Below, in pieces: positions 41,737 to 50,690 of a DNA stretch of 53,295 nucleotides. The position numbers and the translations under genes are program-made. Origin of the DNA: Candidatus Obscuribacterales bacterium. GTDB taxonomy: Bacteria > Cyanobacteriota > Vampirovibrionia > Obscuribacterales > Obscuribacteraceae. The notes below the pieces were generated by a model. The model saw nothing but the letters and a program-made list of their open reading frames with translations, was not told the origin of the DNA and did not search any database. The stretch covers positions 1-53,295 of the forward strand of contig JAIERK010000141.1 in the NCBI GenBank assembly GCA_019746975.1, given 5' to 3'. Every line of letters starts with the position of its first letter. Positions within the stretch are counted from its first letter, which is position 1.

Positions 41737-43116
41737 GTGGCTACCAACGTACTGATCAATCAGGAGAATCGCGTCGACGAGGCTGCCAACAGGCAGACCG
41801 GGCGGGGCTTTGCGGCTGGCTTACCAACTTTTGGAAAAACCTGGATTGACATCACATTCCTCACGATTCTTTGTGCAGTCCTCCGCCTGCCCTGGCTTTT
41901 CATAATCCCGATAAGCAAGGCGCCTGACGAAGGGGCACATTATTGGGTACTGAAATTTATTTGGAATGCACATCGCCTCCCGGCTCTCGCCGACGTCATG
42001 ACTGACCCCCATGCGGCTTATTATGGAGCGCTTGCAACACTCAGCTACTTTCCGCATCTCTTCAGTGCGCACATTCTTCGTTGCTTCGACCCAGCTCTGG
42101 CTTTCCGTTTTGGCAGCGTAATCGCCTCCATCGCAGCAGTCATAGGCGCCTACGGTATCGGAAAGGAGCTTTTCGCAAAATCCAGATTGGCTTCATATGC
42201 GGTGCCGCTGTTTTTGGTCCTCCACCCTCAACTCGTCTTCGTAGGCTCGTACACGAACAACGATTGCACGTCCGTCGCAGTATCGTCCTGGCTCTTGTAC
42301 CTCTGCGTACGCATGATCAAGTACGGAATCACACCGGTTCATGCAGTCGTGCTTGGCTTGTTATGCGGACTTCAAGCAATATGCAAACCTACCGGCTTTT
42401 CATTGTTTCCAATAGCAGGATTATCCATACTCCTCTCAATGTCGATCAATCAGCAGTCAAAATTGGTCGTTGCTCGTCGCGTCGGACTGGCTGTATTGAT
42501 TGCAGCGCTTGTTGCTGCACCTCAGTTGCTCAAGAATTACGTCCTATTCGAAGGTGACTTATTGGGGACAAGAACCATGCTGCGCGCGTGGTTAAAGGCT
42601 TATGGCGTTGCGGAAAACATGTACAAATGGCCTCTCATCGATAACGCCAATTGGCGATTTCTCCTATATGTCACATTCTGGGGAGCTTTTGGCAACATGG
42701 ATGTTTTGTTGCCTGGACGATTCTATAAATGGTTTTCCTGGATGATGGGCTTGGCAAGCCTGGGCTACATCTACGCTATTGCCCGTGGTGTCATGAGCGG
42801 CCTAGCACCAATTATCAAGCGGCACCGTAAGGAGATTGCCTGTTTTGCAATTCTGGCTATCTCATTGGCGGTGAGCCTTGTGGGGACAGTTATATCGTCA
42901 GCATTCCTAAATTCCGCCGGACCAGCACAAGGAAGATATCTATTTCCTTCAGAGGCTGCTATCGCGACGCTGGTGGTGGGTGGGTTAACACTGCTGGGAG
43001 GGCGCTTCAGCGCCTGGCATATTGGTGCGGCAATGCTATTACTGGCCAGCGCGACCGTATACGGATGGTCGATGCTCTTCCTGAGTTATGGATTCAGCTT
43101 AAATATCTTTAGGTAA
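41737..43116 (+). CDS. GT-C family membrane glycosyltransferase (ArnT/PMT/GT39-like)
   Basis: 459 residues from the GTG at 41737 (AAGG just upstream; ATG absent). Ten or more membrane helices. The first outer loop carries KAPDEGAHYW with the Asp-Glu pair (64-65) and a His that mark GT-C enzymes using polyprenyl-phosphate sugars, such as ArnT, PMT and DUF2142 proteins. Helices with the pattern AVPLFLVLHPQLVFVGSYTN and GLQAICKPTGFSLFP agree. It should transfer a sugar to a lipid or protein on the outer face of the membrane. It probably forms an operon with the methyltransferase before it. Confidence 0.8.
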   Translation: MATNVLINQENRVDEAANRQTGRGFAAGLPTFGKTWIDITFLTILCAVLRLPWLFIIPISKAPDEGAHYWVLKFIWNAHRLPALADVMTDPHAAYYGALATLSYFPHLFSAHILRCFDPALAFRFGSVIASIAAVIGAYGIGKELFAKSRLASYAVPLFLVLHPQLVFVGSYTNNDCTSVAVSSWLLYLCVRMIKYGITPVHAVVLGLLCGLQAICKPTGFSLFPIAGLSILLSMSINQQSKLVVARRVGLAVLIAALVAAPQLLKNYVLFEGDLLGTRTMLRAWLKAYGVAENMYKWPLIDNANWRFLLYVTFWGAFGNMDVLLPGRFYKWFSWMMGLASLGYIYAIARGVMSGLAPIIKRHRKEIACFAILAISLAVSLVGTVISSAFLNSAGPAQGRYLFPSEAAIATLVVGGLTLLGGRFSAWHIGAAMLLLASATVYGWSMLFLSYGFSLNIFR

Positions 43117-43361
43117 CGCCGTCCCACTACTTGACTTGCCCTAAAAGACATCCATAATTCATCCATTTCATATGCGATTCGCATCCAAAGTAAATACCTT
43201 GACATTATGTTCGTAACAATGCAAACCCTTTACAGACAAGGGTTCTAGCCGATAAGTCTTTTAGATGCACGTAAAAAAGTTACGAAAGGCTTTGGGTAAT
43301 TTAAAAACTGTCCTCTGATATGAGACAATCCACGCAGTACTTTCTTATTTCGGTAACTGGC

Positions 43362-43643
43362 ATGAATAACAAACTGTTTGTTGGAAATCTCTCATTCAAA
43401 CTCTCTGAAACGGACCTTGAACAACTGTTCGGAGAGCACGGGACTGTCGTCTCTTGCTCCATCCCGACAGATCGAGACACTGGTAGAAAACGCGGATTCG
43501 CGTTCATCGAGATGTCCACCCAGGCCGAAGCAGAAGCCGCCATTAAGGGGCTTAATGGTAAAGAAGTCGAAGGACGTCAATTAGCGGTCAGCATCTCGCA
43601 ACCTAAGCCAAAAGGCGGCGGCGGCGGCGGACGCAGATACTAA
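43362..43643 (+). CDS. Small RRM RNA-binding protein (cyanobacterial Rbp type)
   Basis: 93 residues from the ATG at 43362; the frame extends to 43320, but the family normally starts just before the first RNP motif. A single RNA-recognition motif fills residues 4-80, with RNP2 LFVGNL (5-10) and RNP1 KRGFAFIE (43-50), followed by a short Gly tail GGGGGGRRY. This is the plan of cyanobacterial cold-responsive RNA-binding proteins and many other bacterial single-RRM proteins. The 245-bp leader upstream is long and may respond to temperature. A 12-bp perfect inverted repeat follows the stop. Confidence 0.93.
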   Translation: MNNKLFVGNLSFKLSETDLEQLFGEHGTVVSCSIPTDRDTGRKRGFAFIEMSTQAEAEAAIKGLNGKEVEGRQLAVSISQPKPKGGGGGGRRY

Positions 43644-43666
43644 AATCGGCGCTCAACGGAATCGTA

Positions 43667-43699
43667 TAACGCATGCGCGAGTAACTTGCGCATGCGTTA
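43667..43699 (+). terminator. Perfect 12-bp inverted repeat after the RRM gene
   Basis: TAACGCATGCGC and GCGCATGCGTTA are exact complements around a 9-base loop. It sits 24 bases after the RRM stop codon and 37 bases before the next gene. No T run follows, so it could stop or protect the RRM transcript or act as an operator for the next gene. Confidence 0.55.
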
Positions 43700-43735
43700 A
43701 TGCTTGAGTAGTATTTCTTCGAAACGCTAGTAGCT

Positions 43736-44275
43736 ATGCCTGTTGCGACAAAGTCAAATTACGATATCGATCAAGCCATCGCGCTTCTTGACGAGGCGGC
43801 TGCACGCCTGACTGAGAACGATTGGTTTCGCAAGGACTGGCTTTTTTCCGTGCATGGATATCCTTATCCACCCGCTGCACCGGAATCCGTCACGCTGCAT
43901 GTCTTTCGCCCGCACTGGTTCAATCAAGACAAGCAAGGCATTCACTTCGAAACCTCGCTTGGGGAAAAGCAGTGGAAATCCGGCAAGATTCCAATTGCCC
44001 TCCACATCTTCCATACGGCTGAAGTTCCAGGGACAAAAATCAAACGCAAGGTTGTCACGAAACCATTCATAGATTCGTGCCACAAGAAAATCTCGACCTG
44101 GCCTGGTTATGAATTCCGCGCGGGACTGCTTGGCTGCCAGCCATTTACAAAAATGCTCGCCTTTGATTTCGAGAGCTTCGATTCAGTGGTGGCATCAGAG
44201 ATATCAAGACTTTGCATCGAGCTTGGTCCGGCTCTGGATAAATCGCTTGCAGCTGCGTTGAAGAAAAACGGATAA
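43736..44275 (+). CDS. Conserved hypothetical protein
   Basis: 179 residues, soluble, no signal peptide or membrane helix. Coding-like throughout, with an aromatic-rich core (ENDWFRKDWLFSVHGYPYPP, VTLHVFRPHWFNQDKQGIHF, PIALHIFHTAEVPG). I do not recognise the family with confidence. It lies in an otherwise unrelated plus-strand series between the RRM gene and an NCS1 permease, and the inverted repeat at 43667-43699 lies just upstream. Confidence 0.6.
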   Translation: MPVATKSNYDIDQAIALLDEAAARLTENDWFRKDWLFSVHGYPYPPAAPESVTLHVFRPHWFNQDKQGIHFETSLGEKQWKSGKIPIALHIFHTAEVPGTKIKRKVVTKPFIDSCHKKISTWPGYEFRAGLLGCQPFTKMLAFDFESFDSVVASEISRLCIELGPALDKSLAAALKKNG

Positions 44276-44372
44276 GCAGCAATTCTCAAAAGTCGTGTTC
44301 GCCAAGTGCCTTGAAAGTCCTAGGCGCTTACCGTAATGTTCACCAGACATCACTCCTTCACTGGATGAGTTT

Positions 44373-45719
44373 GTGGACCTGGAACACAGCAGGCTCGGCG
44401 AGGCAATCAACAGCAACGATCACACGACAGACATCGTGCCGTTGTCAGAACGCCGCGGTCCCTTAATCATGGGTCTGCTCTGGATAACGATGGTCACTGG
44501 ATTCCCGGCAGTACTTTCAGGTTTTTTCTGGTACCAGCATGGGCTAACCTTGATTCAAGTCCTCCTTTGCTCGGTCATCAGCCTGGTCATTCTATTGGCA
44601 TACAGCATCCCTGCTTGTCACCTTGGCACAATGAGCGGGCAGACGTATGCAGTTATGACTCGTTCGTTGTTCGGGCGCATCGGGTCGATACTGGTCTCCA
44701 TTAACGTCGCCTGGATATCATTGGCCTGGTATGGATTGGCTGCTTTATTATTGGCGAACGGATTGAAAGGAATTTTCGAAATCCCGATTGATACCATGAT
44801 GCTTTCTGTAATTATCGCAATTGTAATGTCGGTCAATAACCTTTTTGGATTTAGCGGAGTGGCCAACTTTGCCGGTTATCTCGCAGCTCCGGTATTGATC
44901 GTGTGGATTGCTCTGACATTTTTCAAGGCGCTGCAGCATACCCCGGTAGCTGTGTTATCGGTAGAACCGCACGTCGCCATGCCTCAAGCGCTAACCCTGG
45001 TCTCAGCGCTAATCATAGGAAATACGGCTTGGGGCAATGAGCCTGACTATTGGCGATATGCAAAACCTCGAATTATGTTTACCGTGATACCACTTACGAT
45101 ATCAATCGCTATCGGTCAGATACTCTTTCCTGTCACTGGTTGGATGCTCGCCCGAGAGACTGGAATTACCGACTTCCAAGAAGCAAGCGGTCTGATGACC
45201 AGGTATGCCCTGGGTGACGCATCCTATTTGGCTGCGCTGGTGCTTATCGTCACGTATTGGGGTCTCAATGATGCCAATCTGTATGCCTCCATCAACGGTG
45301 TCGCCAATCTCAAAAATTACCCACGAAAAGCTTTGACAATGGTGCTCACCGTAATTGGTGCCCTGGCTTCAGCTCTGCTGAGCAAAAATTCCAATGCGAT
45401 GGAAACCGTATGTTCGCTTTCATCCACTGTCCTACCATGCGCAACAATCATAATGATGGCGGAATGGATTCTCGCTAAAAAAGCAAATCGAGAGAAAGAT
45501 CTCTTTTCGACAGTCCCAGCTTTTTCAGAATTGCCAGCAATCAAATGGCCGGCGGTAATCGCTTTCGCCTCCGGCAGCGCCCTCGGCATCTTCACATCCG
45601 GCGTCATTCCAGGACTCGACCTCTTCAAAGTCGGTGTCTCTTCGCTACAGGCATGGCTCGTCACGCTAATTGTCTATTTACTTTTGCGCAAAACAGAGAC
45701 AGCGAGTAGATCGAGTTGA
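44373..45719 (+). CDS. NCS1-family nucleobase (cytosine/purine-type) permease
   Basis: 448 residues from the GTG at 44373; no good ribosome site, but the frame fits the family length. Twelve or so membrane helices with the family pattern: GPLIMGLLWITMVTGFPAVL in the first helix, PACHLGTMSGQTYAVMTRSLFG, VAWISLAWYGLAALLLANG, then NTAWGNEPDYWRYAKPR. NCS1 transporters import cytosine, purines, allantoin, hydantoins or vitamins by proton or sodium symport; the substrate cannot be read from the sequence. It is upstream of a gene with a deoxyribosyltransferase/TIR-like domain, an interesting but unproven link to nucleobase metabolism. Confidence 0.85.
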   Translation: MDLEHSRLGEAINSNDHTTDIVPLSERRGPLIMGLLWITMVTGFPAVLSGFFWYQHGLTLIQVLLCSVISLVILLAYSIPACHLGTMSGQTYAVMTRSLFGRIGSILVSINVAWISLAWYGLAALLLANGLKGIFEIPIDTMMLSVIIAIVMSVNNLFGFSGVANFAGYLAAPVLIVWIALTFFKALQHTPVAVLSVEPHVAMPQALTLVSALIIGNTAWGNEPDYWRYAKPRIMFTVIPLTISIAIGQILFPVTGWMLARETGITDFQEASGLMTRYALGDASYLAALVLIVTYWGLNDANLYASINGVANLKNYPRKALTMVLTVIGALASALLSKNSNAMETVCSLSSTVLPCATIIMMAEWILAKKANREKDLFSTVPAFSELPAIKWPAVIAFASGSALGIFTSGVIPGLDLFKVGVSSLQAWLVTLIVYLLLRKTETASRSS

Positions 45720-45845
45720 CGTCCTCTTCGCCCGCAGCGACGAGGCGTTGAGCGTATTTGGAAAAAGTTCTGGTTTTTCGTTAGAATAGGCGTGCGCGAC
45801 ACTTGCATAGCATGCGCTGAGTAACACGAATTGCCGGAAAAGCAA

Positions 45846-46805
45846 ATGACCGCATCGAGTCCCAAAATCGAAGTAGTTAATGGCAATGTACTTGATTACT
45901 CTTGCGACGTCCTGTTGCTTAAGTATGCACAATCGTGGTTAGGGGCCGATTCCCTCCTGGGGAAAAAACTGAATCTTAAAGGGCTCTGGAATGCTCCTCT
46001 ACCTGGAGAATATCGTGTTGTAAAACCAGATTCAAAGTCCGGAGTGCAAGCAAGTCTCGTCTTCTTTGAAGGGACAGTCCAACTTCAGCAATTTTCGTAT
46101 GCTCCTATAAGGCTTCTAGGCAAGCTCTCGCTATTACATTTGAATCAAGAAGCACCAAATGTAAAACACATCGCTATGACGATGCATGGTGTCAATGTAG
46201 GATTGGATGAGAAAGAAGCTTTCCTCGCTCAGGTCGGCGGTTTGCTAGAAGCACTAGAGGACGAGTCGATTCTATCGTCGCTTGAACGAATCACATTCGT
46301 AGAATTCAAAAAAGATCGTGCCGAGCGATTAGCACACTACCTCAGCACCAACAAATTGACGGTGGCCCGCAATAGGACAAGCACTGTCGCAGAGCCAATT
46401 GCCAACGCCGGTGTTGAGACGGATTCGAAGAAACACATCTTTGTCGCGATGCCATTCACCGACGACATGGAAGATGTGTTTATCTTCGGCATTCAGGGGC
46501 CCGTTCAAGAGGCTGGCATGCTGTGCGAGCGCGTTGATATGGACATCTTTACTGGAGATATACTCGATCGGATCAAATCACGGATCGAGACGGCGGCAAT
46601 CGTCATCGCCGATCTCACAGGTTCCAACGCCAACGTCTATCTTGAAGTCGGTTATGCCTGGGGCAAAAACAGAACAACACTTCTGTTGTGTAAGACTCCT
46701 GATGAATTGAAATTTGACGTCAGAGGTCAACGCTGCATAATCTACTCTTCAATTAGGGACCTCAATAAAAAACTAAGTGAAGAGTTACGCGTGTGGGCGA
46801 AATGA
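45846..46805 (+). CDS. Two-domain protein: macro-like N-terminus plus deoxyribosyltransferase/TIR-like C-terminus
   Basis: 319 residues from the ATG at 45846 (GGAAAAG upstream); a TTG at 45831 is possible but unsupported. Residues 1-165 have the look of a macro-type fold (IEVVNGNVLDYSCDVLLLK at the start, KHIAMTMHGVNVGLDEKEAF, then RITFVEFKKDRAERLAHYL), a domain that binds ADP-ribose-type ligands. Residues 196-290 match the nucleoside 2-deoxyribosyltransferase/TIR-like fold: KKHIFVAMPF, AAIVIADLTGSNANVYLEVG, with Glu267 where the catalytic Glu would be. Such combinations are known in bacterial immune effectors and NAD/nucleotide-sensing proteins. A CorA-family channel gene follows 59 bp later on the same strand. 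The role is inferred. Confidence 0.65.
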   Translation: MTASSPKIEVVNGNVLDYSCDVLLLKYAQSWLGADSLLGKKLNLKGLWNAPLPGEYRVVKPDSKSGVQASLVFFEGTVQLQQFSYAPIRLLGKLSLLHLNQEAPNVKHIAMTMHGVNVGLDEKEAFLAQVGGLLEALEDESILSSLERITFVEFKKDRAERLAHYLSTNKLTVARNRTSTVAEPIANAGVETDSKKHIFVAMPFTDDMEDVFIFGIQGPVQEAGMLCERVDMDIFTGDILDRIKSRIETAAIVIADLTGSNANVYLEVGYAWGKNRTTLLLCKTPDELKFDVRGQRCIIYSSIRDLNKKLSEELRVWAK

Positions 46806-46864
46806 CTTGTAAAGCCATTCGTGGTATATTTACGTTTTTCCTGTAGTGATAGCTTAATACTGCC

Positions 46865-47926
46865 ATGGAGCCCCTTTCGTTCAACCATGGTCGACAGACA
46901 TTCTCAACAGAATGCTTCGAGATGGTCCCCAGCCTGCCTGATTATGTTGAACTTCGTGTTCAAATCTATACGATCGGCAAAAATGGGTTTAACAGAGCAG
47001 GTTTTAGCGATTTCGAAACTCTTGACCAGACCCGCAATGAAGAGCATTGCATCTGGCTTCATCTGTCTGGATCACTTAATGATGAGTTTTGGAAAGAGCT
47101 GAGAAAGTTTGCCGATTTGTCGGATGAGCAGCTGAAGAGCTTGAAGTTGCCGCAAGCGAAATCCTTCGTGTACGAGCAAAACAACGGCGTGTTCTGGTCG
47201 GTGCGCCACCCTTTCGTAAGTGATTCTTTTGATGGGCTCGAGACGGTCAACTTCCTATTATGCGATCGGGTTCTTATCACGAGACAGTTCAGTCACGATG
47301 ACGTATTTCGTGATGTGGTGAATCGATACTTCGCGATGGAGGAAGAGGTATCAGAGTTTGGCGCAGATAGATTGGCGGCCGACCTTTTGGAAAGTGTCAT
47401 ACACGCATACCACGACGTCCTCACCGTCGGTGGTGCCAAGCTGGAGAGGCTACAGACCCGGATCATTCGAAATCCTGGGAAAAGCGAACTCGAATTGATC
47501 AACAGAGCGCAACAGATGATCTGGATTTTCCTCAAAAGCGTATGGCCGCTTGAGACCATCTCTCAATCCCTGTCCCGCTCTCGAAGCAAAGCAATCAGCA
47601 ACGAGGGCCGGTTCGAATTCTCGCAATGCCATAACGAAGCGGAATCGATTTTGAGATTGTTTGAGACATACAGAGAAATGTCGTACGACATTATGGATGT
47701 TTACGTATCGGGACTGGGTCTCAGAACTAATGAGATCACCAAGATTTTGACTATAATTGCCACTCTGTTCATGCCACCGACTTTTATAGCGGGAGTCTAC
47801 GGGATGAACTTTAAAATCCCAGAAGTCGATATTCCTCTTGGCTATTACTTGTGCCTGGGTGTGATGGTGCTCGTGTCGGTAACAATGCTGATATGGTTGA
47901 GGCGTAAGGGCTTTCTCGATATCTAA
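46865..47926 (+). CDS. CorA-family divalent-cation channel/transporter
   Basis: 353 residues. A large soluble N-terminal domain (1-285) precedes two C-terminal helices (about 292-312 and 327-346) with the family signature YGMNF (312-316) between them and the basic end RRKGFLDI. CorA pentamers carry magnesium, cobalt or nickel, or in ZntB zinc. The loop after GMN reads KIPEVDIPLG, whereas classical CorA has MPE close by, so the ion preference is uncertain. It is somewhat longer than E. coli CorA. It lies downstream of the macro/TIR-like gene, and CorA-like proteins are also known as membrane effectors of nucleotide-signalling defence systems. Confidence 0.88.
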   Translation: MEPLSFNHGRQTFSTECFEMVPSLPDYVELRVQIYTIGKNGFNRAGFSDFETLDQTRNEEHCIWLHLSGSLNDEFWKELRKFADLSDEQLKSLKLPQAKSFVYEQNNGVFWSVRHPFVSDSFDGLETVNFLLCDRVLITRQFSHDDVFRDVVNRYFAMEEEVSEFGADRLAADLLESVIHAYHDVLTVGGAKLERLQTRIIRNPGKSELELINRAQQMIWIFLKSVWPLETISQSLSRSRSKAISNEGRFEFSQCHNEAESILRLFETYREMSYDIMDVYVSGLGLRTNEITKILTIIATLFMPPTFIAGVYGMNFKIPEVDIPLGYYLCLGVMVLVSVTMLIWLRRKGFLDI

Positions 47927-47966
47927 GCAAGCGCGCCGTTTGACCCCATGCAGAGCGGAGGATTCA

Positions 47967-48890
47967 GTGAGAATCGCGATAGTTGGAACAGGCGGTGTTG
48001 GTGGCGTATTCGGTGCACGGCTGGCAGCATCGGGGTGCGATGTTACTTTCATCGCTCGCGGCGCTCATCTTGCCAAAATCCAAGAGCAGGGTTTAACCAT
48101 ACTAAGTCAGGAGTATGGTGACACGGTAATCAAACCGGCCAATGCCACAGATCAGACCTACAAGATCGGTCCAGTCGACTATGTCCTATTCGCGGTGAAG
48201 CTCTGGGACACTGACTCAGCAGCGCAGATGCTAAAGCCGCTCGTAGAGAAACACACTGCTGTGATTTCGCTGCAAAATGGGATCTTGCGTGACGAAGTAG
48301 TTCGTCGATATGTGGATCCGTCCAACGTTGTTGGAGGCGTGAGCTACATCGCCGCATTTATCAAAGAACCAGGAGTGATCGAGCAAAAAGGTGGAGTTCA
48401 GAAGCTTGTCTTCGGTGAATACTCTGCACATCCTTCCGACAGGTTAGAAAAGCTGCGAAGCGCATGCATCGCTGCTGGTATCATGGCGGAAACACCAGAA
48501 AATATTCTTCTTGCGATCTGGGAAAAATTCGTTTTTCTCTGCGCAATGAGTGCCGTCACCGCCGCGACCAGACAGACGATAGGACCAGTGCGCTCCAATC
48601 CGAAGACTCGTCAACTTCTCGTAGATGTTATGGAAGAAGCAATCGCCGTGGCGCAGGCCAGAGGAGTAACAATACGACAAGACTTGATCCGTGAAAAGTT
48701 GGCCTACTGGGACTCGGCTGCACCAGATGTGACATCATCAATGCAACATGATCTCCAGCACGGAAATCGGCTCGAACTGCCATGGTTAAGCGGTACATTG
48801 GTCGACTTGGGTGAAGAACTCGGAGTTCCGACTCCAGTCAATAAAACATTAGTCGGAGTGTTGTCGCCGTTCGTCAACGGGCGGGGCTAA
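47967..48890 (+). CDS. panE: 2-Dehydropantoate 2-reductase (ketopantoate reductase)
   Basis: 307 residues from the GTG at 47967, five bases after a GGAGG. It begins RIAIVGTGGVGGVFGARLA, the NADP-binding GxGxxG Rossmann motif of the ApbA/PanE family, and continues with VDYVLFAVKLWDTDSAAQML and ISLQNGILRDEVVRRYV, where the K and N (the Lys of AVK and the Asn of QNG) are conserved cofactor and substrate residues. The C-terminal helical domain includes WEKFVFLCAMSAVTAATR and TSSMQHDLQHGNRLELPWLS, the family's substrate-binding signature (SSM.QD/HGNRxE). It reduces ketopantoate to pantoate with NADPH in pantothenate synthesis. Confidence 0.93.
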   Translation: MRIAIVGTGGVGGVFGARLAASGCDVTFIARGAHLAKIQEQGLTILSQEYGDTVIKPANATDQTYKIGPVDYVLFAVKLWDTDSAAQMLKPLVEKHTAVISLQNGILRDEVVRRYVDPSNVVGGVSYIAAFIKEPGVIEQKGGVQKLVFGEYSAHPSDRLEKLRSACIAAGIMAETPENILLAIWEKFVFLCAMSAVTAATRQTIGPVRSNPKTRQLLVDVMEEAIAVAQARGVTIRQDLIREKLAYWDSAAPDVTSSMQHDLQHGNRLELPWLSGTLVDLGEELGVPTPVNKTLVGVLSPFVNGRG

Positions 48891-48955
48891 CTGTCGGAAA
48901 AGAAGAAGAAGTCCGGCAATTTCAGCGGGCACATTCTCCTTCCGCACGCGGATTT

Positions 48956-50395
48956 TCATGTCTCGACGTTAGGGGTGTACTCATCGGAGAGAAATCCGAA
49001 TGTCCACGCGACCGCCGCCCGAGCCGTGGTGATATGCGGTGGCACACGCAGAAAATATTCTCTTTGAAAACCATCTTCCTCGACGGTGCTGTTAATCACT
49101 TTCACCATCACGAGTGGTTCGTCATCCTGAAGTACCTTACTGTACAAAACGCCGAATTCGTCCTCATGAATAACTTGCGCATTCGATTCGGAGAGGTAGC
49201 GACTCTCGCCGAATCGCTCTAACATCACTCGACGGATTTCGACGTTGAGCTCGCGATCGACTTCCTCAACGGTAATCAATTCTGGACGTTCGATTATGTC
49301 CTTCGGAACGGTCGCGCCATGCCAGGAGTAAAGCTCGAAGCCGTCCCGAAATGACAAGGCCGGTCCCGATTCATTGTGCAGCCGGCCTCGAGCATCCGCC
49401 GACATCTTATTGGGTCGATCACACACAAAACACGCCGGCTCAAAAAAGGCCACGGCACAGGTCTGCCGCGCCAGCCGCAACCACATGCGCAACTCTAAGG
49501 TTCGATGGTGATCACCCAAGCCCTTAACCAGATCATCAGCGATGTTTTCAAAGAAAGGCAACCTGGAGAGCGACCAGATTCCCCACCATATCTGGTGTTT
49601 TTCTAGATCTCGACTGAGCACGGAGAAGAGATCCCTCGGCTTCGCATCCGGGGTGTTGACGCCCATCCTACTCAATCGTTGAGCCAATTGCGCTTTCTCC
49701 GAGTCAGGTACTATAGAAGTAATTTCGGAACCGAGTCTCTCTACAACATCGCCAAATTGCAGACTCGCTAGAGCTTGCGCACGAAGGCTTCGCAGAGCCC
49801 TCGGAGCAAATTGGGTTTCATACTCCTCTCGAAGGGAATTTGCAGCGTCTGCCTCGAGAAATTTTATATAAGCGGCTTCGTACCAATCGGTCAAGCGCGT
49901 CTGCTTTGATTGCACTATTGATGTCAATCGTTCCCAGAGATTAGAGTCCAACTCTTTCGCATCAGCTGAATCGATAGTCTCCAGTGAGTTGAGCAACGCA
50001 TCTATGATTGGAAACTTTCCACGACTAATCGGAGGATAGGAAAGGTGAGGTTTTGCATCCAATTGTTGCCAGAGGTTTTCCCACAGATTGCACCAGAGCT
50101 GCGACTCTTTGAGGGCAGCCGGCGGCTCTCGCATCTGCCTGAGACGCGAAGAGCGAAACATCAGTTGAAGAACAATCGGCATAACCAGGACCTGCCACGG
50201 GCTCTGGCAATAGAAGATAATGGGTGGCTCCAGGTTGATCTCTCTATAGATGCTGAAAATCGCTGCTTTCGTCGCTTCGCGATCGAGGCTATCGGTTGAA
50301 AACGCGGTCGCTCTCCACTCGCGCCACGCCTGTGCGAGATGCTCGCGCCACTCGGGAGTGACCGCCTTCTTCCTTTGTCCATCCAGTGATGTCAT
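48956..50395 (-). CDS. DUF6745-type conserved hypothetical protein
   Basis: 479 residues, soluble. The C-terminal half follows the DUF6745 pattern: CFVCDRPNKMSADARGRLHN, GPALSFRDGFELYSWHGATV, ITVEEVDRELNVEIRRVMLE, RFGESRYL, then DEFGVLYSK and YFLRVPPHITTARAAVAWTF. Family function is unknown; members occur widely in bacteria with large genomes and are often single genes. The N-terminal half is helical and less conserved. It is convergent with the ketopantoate reductase gene and divergent from the acyltransferase relic. Confidence 0.8.
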   Translation of the reverse strand: MTSLDGQRKKAVTPEWREHLAQAWREWRATAFSTDSLDREATKAAIFSIYREINLEPPIIFYCQSPWQVLVMPIVLQLMFRSSRLRQMREPPAALKESQLWCNLWENLWQQLDAKPHLSYPPISRGKFPIIDALLNSLETIDSADAKELDSNLWERLTSIVQSKQTRLTDWYEAAYIKFLEADAANSLREEYETQFAPRALRSLRAQALASLQFGDVVERLGSEITSIVPDSEKAQLAQRLSRMGVNTPDAKPRDLFSVLSRDLEKHQIWWGIWSLSRLPFFENIADDLVKGLGDHHRTLELRMWLRLARQTCAVAFFEPACFVCDRPNKMSADARGRLHNESGPALSFRDGFELYSWHGATVPKDIIERPELITVEEVDRELNVEIRRVMLERFGESRYLSESNAQVIHEDEFGVLYSKVLQDDEPLVMVKVINSTVEEDGFQREYFLRVPPHITTARAAVAWTFGFLSDEYTPNVET

Positions 50396-50690
50396 TCAAA
50401 CTCCATACCCGTTTCAGTTTAACCAAACTTCGGCGGCGTTCAAACCTCACTAGTGATTTTATACATCAGATTTTATCCAACGATGCCGCCTGCTGGCATC
50501 ATGCTTAGGATCGCTTTTCCTTGTATGATGAATTTTCGGTCCATTTCTATGCTGGTTAACAGTGTTCGAGAGATTCACACATAAAGCAATTCTTGTAGTG
50601 AAAAAAATGTTTGATCACGCAGGCAACTTAGAGTTGCTCATGACGAGAATTCTCGAACAGATCGCGAACTTCGATTGAAAGGTTGAGACC

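Noticed and set aside
50598..50678. 26-codon frame (MFDHAGNLELLMTR...) before the PlsC-like gene
   Set aside because: Coding-like and close to the gene, but it has no ribosome site and is too short to support.
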